Source: PALSA-1006 sp963733265 (GTDB taxonomy: Bacteria > Pseudomonadota > Gammaproteobacteria > Burkholderiales > Gallionellaceae). Taken from it: a DNA stretch of 64,000 nt. The notes beneath the pieces were generated by a model that saw only the letters and a list, made by a program, of their open reading frames with translations, was not told the DNA's origin and did not search any database. A program made the translations under genes and the position numbers. The number at the start of each line of letters is the position of its first letter. Positions within the stretch are counted from its first letter, which is position 1. The stretch covers positions 1,302,001-1,366,000 of the forward strand of contig CAVTCF010000001.1 of assembly GCA_963733265.1 (NCBI GenBank). The letters are read 5' to 3'. Below, piece after piece: positions 17,511 through 26,354 of the stretch.

Positions 17511-18434
17511 CTACATTACCCAAGCCACACCGCCCAATGCCCCGAAGAAAATTACCAGATGTATCCACGACCAGAGTGCATATTTGCCAGCGATTTTTTC
17601 TTGGGGCAGGTTGCTGATTAAGAACAGGCGGCCATCGTTCGGTCGCACGAGATAGTTGGTGTCCGGTTCTGAACGCGCTTGCGTAACGCGCTTTTCTGCT
17701 TCGCGTCTGGCGGCGCTGCGTGCCAAGGCCCATTCCTGCATGTCCAGAATGCCGTTTTTGTCGAGATCGAAACGGGCAAGCAAGTCAGGCATATTTTGTT
17801 TCCACTCCGCCAAAACCGCTTTGATCTCGTCATTGCTTTGGCGTGCATCAGTGCTGCCGCCAACTGTTCTGAATTCTCCAATCGCGTAAACCGGGTCAAT
17901 ATCAAGTAGCTTCCATTCTGTATAGCGATAGTCGCCTTTTGTCCAAGTATCTTTGTAGGTGGTGATGACTTCGGCTCCGGTTGGATCGATCACACAAATG
18001 GCACTGCCGTCATCAAGCAGGAAGGGAAGTTCACTTTCGCCGCTGCTTTCTGTACTCCATTCATTCTTGTAATTCTTGCGCTCGACTTGGTAGCGAAACC
18101 AGAGACAAGGTAGCTGCGAAAGCATGCTGACTATCGGACTCCCGTCGAAATGTTTGCCTCTGCCGGTGAGTTCGACATAGCCCTGGGCGGCGGAAGCGAT
18201 TCTGGAAGTCGGTGTGCCGTTTATGGTGCGCAAACGGGACAAGACGGATAACCAGGCAAACAAGCTGATGAGTGCCATTATTGCCAAGCACCATAGCCAA
18301 ACCGTTTTATTGTGGAAATGTGCTCCTATGGCAAGCAACAGCAATTGCGCGCCGGATGTGATGAACTGGCCATATTGCCGACGAAGCGAGGAAAACAGAT
18401 TTAGGTCAATCGGCGTGGAGGCGAAGAGCATCAT
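17511..18434 (-). CDS. membrane protein with GIDE-like domain and one EF-hand
   Basis: 307 residues. Two hydrophobic helices near the N-terminus (about 24-62) and one at the C-terminus (about 285-305) flank a soluble part. The segment TPTSRIASAAQGYVELTGRG and the Trp/Tyr-rich strand WFRYQVERKNY fit the bacterial GIDE domain. A single EF-hand loop, DLDKNGILDMQE (about 223-234), suggests calcium binding. The LemA gene 128 bp upstream on the same strand matches the frequent LemA-GIDE pairing. Role unknown; such pairs are envelope proteins. Confidence 0.65.
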   Translation of the reverse strand: MMLFASTPIDLNLFSSLRRQYGQFITSGAQLLLLAIGAHFHNKTVWLWCLAIMALISLFAWLSVLSRLRTINGTPTSRIASAAQGYVELTGRGKHFDGSPIVSMLSQLPCLWFRYQVERKNYKNEWSTESSGESELPFLLDDGSAICVIDPTGAEVITTYKDTWTKGDYRYTEWKLLDIDPVYAIGEFRTVGGSTDARQSNDEIKAVLAEWKQNMPDLLARFDLDKNGILDMQEWALARSAARREAEKRVTQARSEPDTNYLVRPNDGRLFLISNLPQEKIAGKYALWSWIHLVIFFGALGGVAWVM

Positions 18435-18458
18435 TGCTTATGCGAGAACGGTAGTGGT

Positions 18459-18522
18459 TGGGTGGAGCAAGGCGATACCCAACAATGAAATTTAAATGAT
18501 GGGTATCGCTTTGCTCCACCCA
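18459..18522. repeat. 22-bp-stem inverted repeat between GIDE and LemA genes
   Basis: TGGGTGGAGCAAGGCGATACCC at 18459-18480 (22 bases) is mirrored at 18501-18522 with one mismatch. It lacks a clean T-run; the GGGTGGAGCAAAGCGATACCC-like sequence is of the type found repeatedly between genes in proteobacteria. It may also protect or end the lemA transcript. Confidence 0.6.
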
Positions 18523-18562
18523 TCCTACGTGAGTTGAGTTGCATAAATTACGGCGATGGCTA

Positions 18563-19132
18563 TTAGTTAAACAATGTCTTGATGTCCACGTCAGCTTTTT
18601 CCGCGCTGGAGAATTCCAGTAATGGCTTGCCGGTAAAGTTGAATGTGCCGGCGAGCATTACCGCCGGGAATTGTTCGATACCGACGTTGTAAATATTCAC
18701 CGACTCGTTGTAAACCTCGCGCCGGTCAGCGATGCCGTTTTCCAAACCGGTGATACGAGTTTGCAATTGCATGAAGTGTTCGTTTGATTTTAGTTCGGGG
18801 TAGGCTTCCGCCACCGCGAAAAGGCCGCTTACACTGGTGCGTAAAACACCTTCCGCCTTGCCCAACGCATTGATGTCTTGCCCTTCGCGTGCTGTTTGCA
18901 CTTGTGAACGTGCGGCGATGACGCGCTGCAAAGTTTCCTGTTCAAATTGTTTGTATTGTTTGCAAACTTCAACCAATTTTGGAAGCTCATCATGGCGTTG
19001 CTTAAGCAGCACATCGATATTTGCCCATGCTTTGGAAACGCCATGTTTGAGTTGCACCAGATTGTTGTATAAGCTGATGATGTAGAACAGTGCAACAACA
19101 ACGACGCCGAGCATGATTAATACGGTCACCAT
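18563..19132 (-). CDS. LemA family protein
   Basis: 189 residues: an N-terminal membrane helix (about 1-20) and then a long helical soluble domain. Family signatures are YNNLVQLKHGVSKAWANIDVLLKQRHDELPKL near the start and EFSSAEKADV at the end. LemA proteins are single-pass, extracytoplasmic helical bundles with no known enzymatic activity. It is the first gene of a minus-strand pair with the GIDE-domain protein. Confidence 0.85.
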   Translation of the reverse strand: MVTVLIMLGVVVVALFYIISLYNNLVQLKHGVSKAWANIDVLLKQRHDELPKLVEVCKQYKQFEQETLQRVIAARSQVQTAREGQDINALGKAEGVLRTSVSGLFAVAEAYPELKSNEHFMQLQTRITGLENGIADRREVYNESVNIYNVGIEQFPAVMLAGTFNFTGKPLLEFSSAEKADVDIKTLFN

Positions 19133-19307
19133 TTGAAACCTCCGAAATAAAGTGGGAAGCCGCTGCTGCGGAATCCTGCGGTATTCTAAAGCAGGGAGGC
19201 ATTGCGATAAAAGGGATATTTAGCATCGCTATTTTGGTGACGTGCGATTGGCCGATTTGGTCACAACTGCAAATGCTCTTACAATGTCATATTGATTTAA
19301 TATTTTG

Positions 19308-19448
19308 GGGAGACTCTAGAAATTTAATTTTCTAAGCAAGGCAAGGCGCGAGCAGAAAATTGCGCCGCAGCATATGTATTATATGTAAGAAGTAATTTTT
19401 TGTGAGTAACGCAGCATGGCGACGAAAATTGGATTTATAGAGGCTCCC
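19308..19448. repeat. 141-bp palindromic element upstream of trpF
   Basis: The left end GGGAGACTCTAGAAATTTAA (19308 on) is mirrored by the right end, whose reverse complement reads GGGAGCCTCTATAAATCCAA (to 19448); 25 bases match with four or five changes. The interior is also partly palindromic around GCATATGTATTATATGT. It has no coding capacity and resembles a MITE. It sits only nine bases before the trpF start, so it must affect the leader of the trp operon. Confidence 0.65.
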
Positions 19449-19457
19449 TAACTTAAG

Positions 19458-20078
19458 ATGACCCGGATCAAGATATGTGGCATCACCCGTGAACAGGATA
19501 TGCATGCTGTGGTAAACAGCGGCGCGGATGCGTTCGGGCTCGTTTTCTATGAGAAGAGTCCGCGCCATGTCGGGTTGCAACAAGCCGCCCAAATTCTTCG
19601 CGCAGTCCCTCCGTTCATTACGGTGGTCGGGTTATTTGTGAACCCGGCGGCGGAATACGTGCGCGAGGTTTTGGAAAAGGTATCCCTTGACGTGTTGCAA
19701 TTTCACGGTGAAGAGACGCCGGAGTTCTGCGCTCAATTTGGCAAGCCCTATTTGAAAGCAGTGCGGGTCAAGGTCGGGGTGGATTTGATACAATACGCGG
19801 CTCGTTATGCCGGGGCGCAGGGTTTATTGCTTGATGCCTATATTGAAGGCACGCATGGCGGCACGGGTGAATCGTTCGATTGGGAGCTGATTCCTCAAGA
19901 CTTGCCACTGCCGGTGATTCTCTCCGGCGGGTTAAATGCGGGGAATGTGGCAGCGGCGGTTAAACAGGTTAAGCCTTACGCTGTGGATGTTTCCAGCGGC
20001 GTTGAGGCAGCAAAAGGAATCAAGGATGTAGCGAAGATCGCGGCATTCATTAAAGAGGTTAAGAATATTGAGTTATAA
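19458..20078 (+). CDS. trpF: phosphoribosylanthranilate isomerase
   Basis: 206 residues, a single (beta/alpha)8 barrel. It converts N-(5-phosphoribosyl)anthranilate to the 1-deoxyribulose form in tryptophan synthesis. The N-terminal KICGITREQD holds the catalytic Cys; DVSSGVE near the C-terminus is the phosphate-binding and acid region. It overlaps trpB by 11 bases. A palindromic element occupies its leader, and no obvious Shine-Dalgarno is seen in the AACTTAAG before the ATG, so expression could be weak or altered. Confidence 0.9.
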   Translation: MTRIKICGITREQDMHAVVNSGADAFGLVFYEKSPRHVGLQQAAQILRAVPPFITVVGLFVNPAAEYVREVLEKVSLDVLQFHGEETPEFCAQFGKPYLKAVRVKVGVDLIQYAARYAGAQGLLLDAYIEGTHGGTGESFDWELIPQDLPLPVILSGGLNAGNVAAAVKQVKPYAVDVSSGVEAAKGIKDVAKIAAFIKEVKNIEL

Positions 20079-21267
20079 CTATCCAGACCAAAATGGTCAC
20101 TTCGGGCAATTCGGCGGCATCTACATGGCGGAAACGCTTATTCCTGCTGTGGAAGAATTGCGCCAGCAGTATTTGCATTTCCGCGATGATCCCGAATTCA
20201 AGGCCGAATTCGCCTACGAATTAAAACATTATGTCGGACGCCCCAGCCCGATCTACCATGCCAAGAATTGGTCGGAACGTTTGGGCGGCGCGCAAATTTA
20301 TTTGAAGCGCGAAGATTTGAATCATACCGGCGCGCACAAAATAAACAATGCCATCGGACAGGCTTTGCTGGCTAAACGCATGGGCAAGAAGCGCGTCATT
20401 GCAGAGACTGGTGCGGGAATGCACGGCGTTGCGACAGCCACAGTGGCGGCGCGCTATGGCATGGAATGTATCGTTTATATGGGGGCTGAAGATATTCAGC
20501 GCCAGGCACCGAACGTGTTCCGCATGAAGTTGCTCGGCGCAACTGTCGTGCCGGTAGAAAGCGGTTCAAAGACGCTGAAAGACGCGTGCAACGAGGCGAT
20601 ACGCGACTGGGTCACCAATGTTGAAAGTACTTTTTATATTTTCGGCACGGCGGCAGGGCCGCATCCTTACCCGATGATGGTACGAGATTTTCAATGTGTC
20701 ATCGGCAACGAAGCCAAAGTGCAAATGCCGGAGATGATCGGGCGTCAACCGGATGCGGTGATCGCCTGTGTCGGTGGTGGTTCCAACGCGATTGGATTGT
20801 TTTATCCCTATATTGAAGTGCCGAATGTGCAGATTATCGGCGTCGAAGCGGGCGGTTATGGTCTCGCAACCGGCAAACATGCTGCGCCTCTTACTGCCAA
20901 TAGCAAAGTCGGTGTATTGCATGGCAACAAGGTTTATCTGATGCAGGATGAAAACGGTCAGATTATAGAAACACATTCTATTTCTGCCGGGTTGGATTAC
21001 CCCGGCGTCGGCCCGGAACACTGCTGGTTAAAAGACACGGGACGCGCGCAATACGTTGCCATTAACGACGATGAAGCAATGAAAGCATTTCACGACCTGT
21101 GCCGCTTTGAGGGCATAATCCCTGCGCTTGAATCAAGCCATGCTATTGCCCACGCAGCGAAGATCGCACCGGGGATGAGTAAAGACAAAGTGCTGCTGGT
21201 GAATCTTTCCGGTCGCGGGGATAAAGATATCAACACGGTGGCGCGCTTGTCGGGGATTACGTTATGA
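20068..21267 (+). CDS. trpB: tryptophan synthase beta chain
   Basis: 399 residues. It makes tryptophan from indole and serine with pyridoxal phosphate. The PLP lysine lies in HTGAHKINN, the phosphate loop is GGGSNAIG, and the catalytic Glu region is AETGAGMHG. The start is a TTG at 20068 inside the end of trpF (11-base overlap); the resulting MSYNYPDQNGHFGQFGG matches the family N-terminus and the next ATG (20125) is too late. Translation therefore seems coupled to trpF. Confidence 0.92.
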   Translation: MSYNYPDQNGHFGQFGGIYMAETLIPAVEELRQQYLHFRDDPEFKAEFAYELKHYVGRPSPIYHAKNWSERLGGAQIYLKREDLNHTGAHKINNAIGQALLAKRMGKKRVIAETGAGMHGVATATVAARYGMECIVYMGAEDIQRQAPNVFRMKLLGATVVPVESGSKTLKDACNEAIRDWVTNVESTFYIFGTAAGPHPYPMMVRDFQCVIGNEAKVQMPEMIGRQPDAVIACVGGGSNAIGLFYPYIEVPNVQIIGVEAGGYGLATGKHAAPLTANSKVGVLHGNKVYLMQDENGQIIETHSISAGLDYPGVGPEHCWLKDTGRAQYVAINDDEAMKAFHDLCRFEGIIPALESSHAIAHAAKIAPGMSKDKVLLVNLSGRGDKDINTVARLSGITL

Positions 21268-22061
21268 GCCGTATCGATGACACTTTCAACAAGCTTAAGC
21301 AGCAACAACGCAAAGCACTTATTCCGTTCATCACTGCCGGTGATCCGTCGCTACAACTGACGGTGCCGTTAATGCACGGCTTGGTTGCCGCAGGTGCAGA
21401 TGTGATCGAGCTGGGCGTGCCATTTTCCGACCCGATGGCGGATGGGCCGGTGATTCAACGTGCTTCCGAGCGAGCGCTGAAACTTGGTATGTCTTTGCGC
21501 GGCGTGCTGACAATGGTTGAGGATTTCCGCAAGCAAGACGGCACCACACCGGTTGTGCTGATGGGCTACGGCAACCCGATTGAGGCAATGGGCTGGGAAA
21601 TATTTTCCAAACGCTGCGAGGAAGTCGGCGTGGACGGTGTGCTGACGGTCGATTTTCCACCGGAAGAAAGTCATGAGGCGTTCGAGCACTTGCAACGTCA
21701 CGGTATTGCTCCGATCTTTCTGCTTGCGCCAACGACGAACGAGGCACGCATTGAACAAGTCGCAAAACTGGCGCGAGGTTATGTATATTACGTTTCTCTC
21801 AAAGGCGTGACCGGCGCAGGCAATCTCGATCTTTCTGCAATCGAACAGAAGATTCCGCAATTGCGCAAATATATTAAACTGCCCATCGGTGTTGGTTTCG
21901 GTATTCGTGATGCGGCCACAGCCAAGGCGGTGTCGAAATTGTGTGACGGTGTGGTGGTCGGTAGTCGCCTCGTGCAGGAAGTTGAAAATTCAAACGAACA
22001 AAATGTTGTTGCGAGCGTGGGAAAGTTGGTAAAAGAATTAAGGGTTGCAATAGATAAATAA
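21264..22061 (+). CDS. trpA: tryptophan synthase alpha chain
   Basis: 265 residues, a (beta/alpha)8 barrel that cleaves indole-glycerol phosphate and passes indole to TrpB. The catalytic Glu is in DVIELGVPFSDPMADGP (which also carries the catalytic Asp region), and GFGIRD with VVGSRLV forms the phosphate site. It overlaps trpB by four bases (ATGA), standard for stoichiometric expression of the complex. Confidence 0.93.
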   Translation: MSRIDDTFNKLKQQQRKALIPFITAGDPSLQLTVPLMHGLVAAGADVIELGVPFSDPMADGPVIQRASERALKLGMSLRGVLTMVEDFRKQDGTTPVVLMGYGNPIEAMGWEIFSKRCEEVGVDGVLTVDFPPEESHEAFEHLQRHGIAPIFLLAPTTNEARIEQVAKLARGYVYYVSLKGVTGAGNLDLSAIEQKIPQLRKYIKLPIGVGFGIRDAATAKAVSKLCDGVVVGSRLVQEVENSNEQNVVASVGKLVKELRVAIDK

Positions 22062-22091
22062 CCCGTATAAAGAATTTAATAGGAGAACGCT

Positions 22092-22976
22092 ATGAGTTGG
22101 TTTCAAAAACTGTTGCCGCCCAAGATTAAACGCAGGGAAGATTCTGATGTTAAAAAGAGTGTGCCGGATGGTTTGTGGCACAAATGCCCGTCTTGCGAAG
22201 CGGTGTTGTATCACTCCGACTTGGAGAAAAATCACAGTGTTTGCCCCAAGTGCAACCATCATCATCGCATCACTGCGCGTACGCGTCTGGATTGGTTGTT
22301 GGACAACGAAGGCCGCTTCGAGATCGGGTCGGAAGTGTTGCCTGTTGATACCCTGAAATTTAAAGACCAGAAAAAATACAGTGACCGTTTGGTCGATGCA
22401 AAACGCAGCACAGGTGAAGAAGATTCTGTTGTTGTCATGCAGGGTAGCATCCATGCCTTGCCGGTTGTTGTTGCGGCATTTGAGTTTACTTTTATGGGCG
22501 GCTCTATGGGGTCGGTGGCAGGCGAGCGTTTTGTGCGCGGCGTGCAAGTTGCACTGGAACAAAAAAGCCCGTTCATTTGTTTTGCGGCCAGCGGCGGCGC
22601 GCGTATGCAGGAAGGTTTGCTCTCGCTGATGCAGATGGCGAAAACCAGCGCCGCACTTACGCAACTCAGTCAGGAACGACTGCCATTCATTTCTGTGCTG
22701 ACAGACCCGACGATGGGTGGTGTTTCGGCCAGCTTTGCCTTTTTGGGTGATGTGGTTATTGGTGAGCCGGGTGCTTTGATCGGCTTTGCCGGAGCGCGTG
22801 TGATTGAACAGACAGTGCGCGAAACTTTACCGGAAGGTTTTCAGCGTGCGGAATTTTTGCTGGCGCACGGCGCGATTGACATGATTGTTGACCGGCGCGA
22901 GATGAAAGATCAACTCGCAACCCTGATCACGCTGTTGACAAAACAAGCGGCAGCGACGAAGCTGGAAGCGGCGTGA
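22092..22976 (+). CDS. accD: acetyl-CoA carboxylase carboxyltransferase beta subunit
   Basis: 294 residues. It transfers carboxyl from biotin to acetyl-CoA with AccA, the first step of fatty acid synthesis. An N-terminal zinc ribbon is visible: CPSC (about 32-35) and CPKC (about 51-54). The crotonase-like body has SGGARMQEG and GGVSASFAFLGD, which build the oxyanion holes. An AGGAGA ribosome site precedes the ATG. It follows trpA by 30 bases, the trpBA-accD order usual in betaproteobacteria. Confidence 0.93.
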   Translation: MSWFQKLLPPKIKRREDSDVKKSVPDGLWHKCPSCEAVLYHSDLEKNHSVCPKCNHHHRITARTRLDWLLDNEGRFEIGSEVLPVDTLKFKDQKKYSDRLVDAKRSTGEEDSVVVMQGSIHALPVVVAAFEFTFMGGSMGSVAGERFVRGVQVALEQKSPFICFAASGGARMQEGLLSLMQMAKTSAALTQLSQERLPFISVLTDPTMGGVSASFAFLGDVVIGEPGALIGFAGARVIEQTVRETLPEGFQRAEFLLAHGAIDMIVDRREMKDQLATLITLLTKQAAATKLEAA

Positions 22977-23011
22977 TAGTTCGAGCCGACCAATCTCAAG
23001 TGAGGTGATTT

Positions 23012-24010
23012 ATGTATTATGTGGTTACCGGTGCAGCCGGATTTATCGGATCAAACATCGTTAAGGCGCTCAACGAGCGTGGTGAAACGAACATCATTGC
23101 AGTGGATAATCTCAAGAAGGCGGATAAATTTAAAAATCTGACCGATTGCGAGATTGCCGATTATCTGGACAAGGAAGATTTCCTGGCAAAGCTCAATAGT
23201 GGTTCGTTTGATGGCGTTGTGGATGCCGTGCTGCATCAGGGTGCATGTTCGGACACGATGGAAGGCGACGGGCATTACATGATGGAGAACAACTACCGTT
23301 ATTCTCTCGATGTGTTGAACTTTTGCCAAAACGAAGAGATTCCTTTTCTGTATGCATCCTCCGCCTCTGTGTATGGTATGGGGCCGGTGTTTAAGGAGAG
23401 TCGCGAGCACGAATCACCACTGAACGTTTATGCCTATTCCAAGTTTTTATTCGATCAGGTGATTCGTCGCCGTTGGCATGACCGTACCGGTCAAATTGTC
23501 GGCCTGCGCTATTTCAATGTCTACGGGCAACGCGAACAACACAAGGGGCGCATGGCATCGGTAGCGTTTCACTTCTTCAATCAGTTTCGCGCGGATGGTT
23601 ATGTGAAACTATTTGAAGGAAGCGATGGTTACGGGAATGGCGGACAGTTGCGCGACTTCGTTTCGGTTGAGGATGTCGCCAAGGTCAATTTATTCTTCCT
23701 TGAAAATCCGGATAAATCGGGTATCTTTAATCTGGGTACGGGCAAAGCGCAAAGCTTTAATGATGTGGCGGTGGCGACCATCAATACATTGCTCGCAGCG
23801 AAAGGCGGAACAGTTTTAACCCTTGAGCAGATGCATCATCAACAATTGCTGCGATACATACCTTTCCCCGAGCAATTGAAAGGCAAGTATCAGAGCTATA
23901 CGCAAGCGGATGTAAATAACTTGCGATCTGCCGGTTATTCCGAGGCATTTTTAACGGTGGAGCAGGGTACAGCGCGTTATGTTAACCACCTGCTGAAAAC
24001 AGCGTCTTAA
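23012..24010 (+). CDS. hldD: ADP-L-glycero-D-manno-heptose 6-epimerase
   Basis: 332 residues, an extended short-chain dehydrogenase fold. It epimerises ADP-heptose at C6 for the lipopolysaccharide inner core. The nucleotide loop is GAAGFIGSN (about 7-15), the catalytic motif is YAYSK, and DNLKKADKFKNL is typical of HldD/RfaD. A GTGAGGTG ribosome site precedes the ATG. It stands 35 bp after accD and may share its transcript. Confidence 0.92.
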   Translation: MYYVVTGAAGFIGSNIVKALNERGETNIIAVDNLKKADKFKNLTDCEIADYLDKEDFLAKLNSGSFDGVVDAVLHQGACSDTMEGDGHYMMENNYRYSLDVLNFCQNEEIPFLYASSASVYGMGPVFKESREHESPLNVYAYSKFLFDQVIRRRWHDRTGQIVGLRYFNVYGQREQHKGRMASVAFHFFNQFRADGYVKLFEGSDGYGNGGQLRDFVSVEDVAKVNLFFLENPDKSGIFNLGTGKAQSFNDVAVATINTLLAAKGGTVLTLEQMHHQQLLRYIPFPEQLKGKYQSYTQADVNNLRSAGYSEAFLTVEQGTARYVNHLLKTAS

Positions 24011-24018
24011 AAGTATTC

Positions 24019-24366
24019 CTAAGCGTAGACGTTAATATTCGTTCCAATTTTTTGGTCAGGCTTGGACGCAACCAAAAAGGACAATGCCTGTTCAGTTGTT
24101 TCCTTTGCTTTTTGCGTACTTTTGGCTACTTGGGTCAGGGCATTCGTTTGTGCCTGACTATTTTCCAGTTGCTGAATACTTTGGGTTTTGTGTTGGAGCG
24201 TGGTCAGATAGGTTAAGTCTTTATCCAGTTGCGCTTTGTCTTGTTCCAGTTGCGTTTCGGTTTCGAGTACGTCCGCGCGATCAGACGCCACCTTTTGCTG
24301 GGCAATAGAAGTGGATACGTAAATATTATTACTGCGACTGGCCGAATTGACGGATAGAGAACTCAT
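24019..24366 (-). CDS. small coiled-coil protein of unknown function
   Basis: 115 residues, Gln/Lys/Glu/Thr-rich, with a heptad-like stretch through about 20-95 (DRADVLETETQLEQDKAQLDK region) and neither signal peptide nor Cys. The N-terminus is Ser/Asn-rich. It resembles small hypothetical coiled-coil proteins found beside flagellar or secretion genes in related bacteria, but I cannot name it. It is convergent with hldD, only eight bases apart. Confidence 0.5.
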   Translation of the reverse strand: MSSLSVNSASRSNNIYVSTSIAQQKVASDRADVLETETQLEQDKAQLDKDLTYLTTLQHKTQSIQQLENSQAQTNALTQVAKSTQKAKETTEQALSFLVASKPDQKIGTNINVYA

Positions 24367-24485
24367 CGTATCATTCCCGTGTGGCGGTATTGATTGTGTG
24401 TTCTACAGATAAAATAGCACAATGCCCACTTTGACATTTAACTCAATACTACTTCTGTTTGCCCGTGTCAATATCAATACATTCC

Positions 24486-24506
24486 AACCCTCACGCTCTG
24501 AGGGTT
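24486..24506. terminator. small hairpin with T-run upstream of cysM
   Basis: AACCCTCA, loop CGCTC, TGAGGGTT followed by TTAAAAAAA. It is an intrinsic-terminator-like stem between two divergent genes; no plus-strand gene ends just before it, so it may end a leader RNA or be incidental. Confidence 0.35.
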
Positions 24507-24602
24507 TTAAAAAAACTCACACAGGTAAAAATGTCGAAACATTGGGAGTGGGTTAAAATTCGACAATTATCCTTGGAAGTTTTAACGACATAAAAAATAA
24601 CT

Positions 24603-25490
24603 ATGTATAAAACGATAGACGATTTCGTTGGCAATACTCCTCTAGTCAGACTAAAGCGTATTCCCGGCAATACATCCAATACAATTTTAGCAAAGCTGGA
24701 AGGTAATAATCCTGCGGGTTCCGTGAAGGATAGACCCGCACTTTCCATGATTATTCATGCCGAAGCGCGCGGAGACATAAAACCCGGCGACACTCTGATC
24801 GAGGCAACGAGCGGTAACACGGGCATTGCCTTGGCGATGGCAGCCGCGATGCGCGGTTATAAAATGATTTTGGTTATGCCGGAAAATCAAAGTGTAGAAC
24901 GTCGTCAGACCATGCGCGCATTTGGAGCCGAGTTGGTGCTGACACCCAAAGCAGGCAGCATGGAGCAGGCACGTGACACGGCAGAAAAATTGCGTGGTGC
25001 GGGGAAAGGCATCATCCTTGACCAGTTTGCAAATCCCGATAATCCGCTGGCGCATTACGAAGGTACCGGGCCGGAGATTTGGCGCGACACGCAAGGTAAA
25101 GTCACACACTTCATCAGCAGCATGGGCACTACCGGCACCATTATGGGCTGTTCGCGCTTTTTCAAAGAAGTGAATCCCAACATTCAAGTAATCGGCGCAC
25201 AACCGGAAGAGGGCGCGCAGATCCCCGGCATTCGCAAATGGCCTGAAGCCTATTTGCCAAAAATATACAGCCCCAAGAACGTGGATAAATTGGAGTATAT
25301 CGGGCAACAGGAAGCTGAAGAATTGACACGTCGATTGGCGCGAGAGGAAGGTATTTTTTGCGGCATTTCATCCGGCGGTGCGTTGGGTATTGCGCTACGC
25401 GTTTCTCAGCAAGTTCAGAATGCAACAATCGTATTTATTGTGTGTGATCGCGGTGACCGGTATTTGAGTACGGGAGTGTTTCCGGAATAA
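24603..25490 (+). CDS. cysM: cysteine synthase B
   Basis: 295 residues, PLP-dependent fold type II. It makes cysteine from O-acetylserine and sulfide or thiosulfate. The PLP lysine is in NNPAGSVKDRPA and the substrate loop is TSGNTGIALAMA; the length and the short C-terminus fit CysM rather than CysK. CDRGDRYLSTGVF at the end is typical of the family. It has its own promoter region and is monocistronic. Confidence 0.9.
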   Translation: MYKTIDDFVGNTPLVRLKRIPGNTSNTILAKLEGNNPAGSVKDRPALSMIIHAEARGDIKPGDTLIEATSGNTGIALAMAAAMRGYKMILVMPENQSVERRQTMRAFGAELVLTPKAGSMEQARDTAEKLRGAGKGIILDQFANPDNPLAHYEGTGPEIWRDTQGKVTHFISSMGTTGTIMGCSRFFKEVNPNIQVIGAQPEEGAQIPGIRKWPEAYLPKIYSPKNVDKLEYIGQQEAEELTRRLAREEGIFCGISSGGALGIALRVSQQVQNATIVFIVCDRGDRYLSTGVFPE

Positions 25491-25519
25491 ATGACTTCCG
25501 GTTTTGTGATACGCCTACG

Positions 25520-25792
25520 TCACAGAGAACAATAGGATAGGAAACCGAAGTCTGACTTTGCTTGATTGATATTTGGGTTTAGGCCGGACGCAACATTGAT
25601 CGTTGTGTCTGTCAGATAATTACCTTGTAATGATTTATTTTCGGTAACACTCAGCGCCCTTTGTTTGGAACGGCAAATTTTCAAACGCTTTTTTAAGTTG
25701 TCAGTACACCAGCCGTTATTATTGAACTGCTTGATATTTTTTACAAGCGTAAGTATTTCCAGTTGTAGCTCTAAATTAGTATCAAAATTCAT
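25520..25792 (-). CDS. hypothetical protein next to the copper region
   Basis: 90 residues without signal peptide or recognised domain; three Cys (two in the basic central part, one near the C-terminus). A strong ribosome site (AAGGGGAG about 10 bases before ATG) and a gap-filling position support a real gene. It is divergent from the OprC-type receptor, and the nearest regulatory palindrome (25920) is about 130 bp from its start, so it may belong to the same regulon. Confidence 0.45.
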   Translation of the reverse strand: MNFDTNLELQLEILTLVKNIKQFNNNGWCTDNLKKRLKICRSKQRALSVTENKSLQGNYLTDTTINVASGLNPNINQAKSDFGFLSYCSL

Positions 25793-25919
25793 ATCCGTAT
25801 ACTCCCCTTAATCAGAAATATGTGGTGCCAAAGCGTTTGTAAATCATCCCAATGACGATTCGGCTTGCGCTTTAATAGTAGGTTACAGATAGCTTAATGC
25901 GACTGAGACAAAATTGGAA

Positions 25920-25936
25920 TGCGGCATTTTGTCGCA
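25920..25936. promoter_or_regulatory. RegA/PrrA-type palindrome (site 1)
   Basis: TGCGGCATTTTGTCGCA, 7-3-7 inverted repeat. It lies 128 bp from the minus-strand hypothetical gene start (25792) and 419 bp from the receptor start. Same motif as seven other intact sites in this region. Confidence 0.75.
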
Positions 25937-26000
25937 TATGATATATACGGTTTGTTTAAAATGTCAGTGCCAAGAAGTTTTGTATTTTAATCAAACCAGA

Positions 26001-26032
26001 TGCGACAGATTGTCGCGCGACATCATGTCGCA
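26001..26032. promoter_or_regulatory. tandem composite of two palindromes (sites 2a and 2b)
   Basis: TGCGACAGATTGTCGCG (26001-26017) and CGCGACATCATGTCGCA (26016-26032) share two bases, so their centres are 15 bp apart. The identical geometry recurs at 33561-33592. This would let two dimers bind side by side. Confidence 0.8.
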
Positions 26033-26227
26033 TTTCTTTTTGCAAAAATCATCTGTACATTGTGTCCCGCCATGTCAGATTAATTCCCTTCTTCTTGCAT
26101 CTATTTTGACCCCCTCAATTGGAGGCGAGAACCCCTTGCTGACATGGCCCCTTCTTGTTCGACTTTTGATTGTTGGGGGATGTGTTACCAATTTTTACCG
26201 GCATATTCTCTGGTTAAATACTCAAGG

Positions 26228-26244
26228 TGCGACAATTTGTCGCA
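26228..26244. promoter_or_regulatory. RegA/PrrA-type palindrome (site 3), oprC promoter
   Basis: TGCGACAATTTGTCGCA, a perfect palindromic pair of arms, 110 bp before the receptor start at 26355. It is identical to the site at 35888-35904. Confidence 0.8.
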
Positions 26245-26354
26245 TTCCAAATTATGCAAGCAACAGTTATTCTGCGCATTATCAATTATTGTTGCATGTG
26301 AGTGATGCCATACCCAAGGAAACACCAAACAAGTCCTTGGTCTATACAGTGAGT

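Noticed and set aside
25914..26354. 147-codon extension of the copper receptor
   Set aside because: It contains the operator sites and puts the signal peptide in the middle of the protein.
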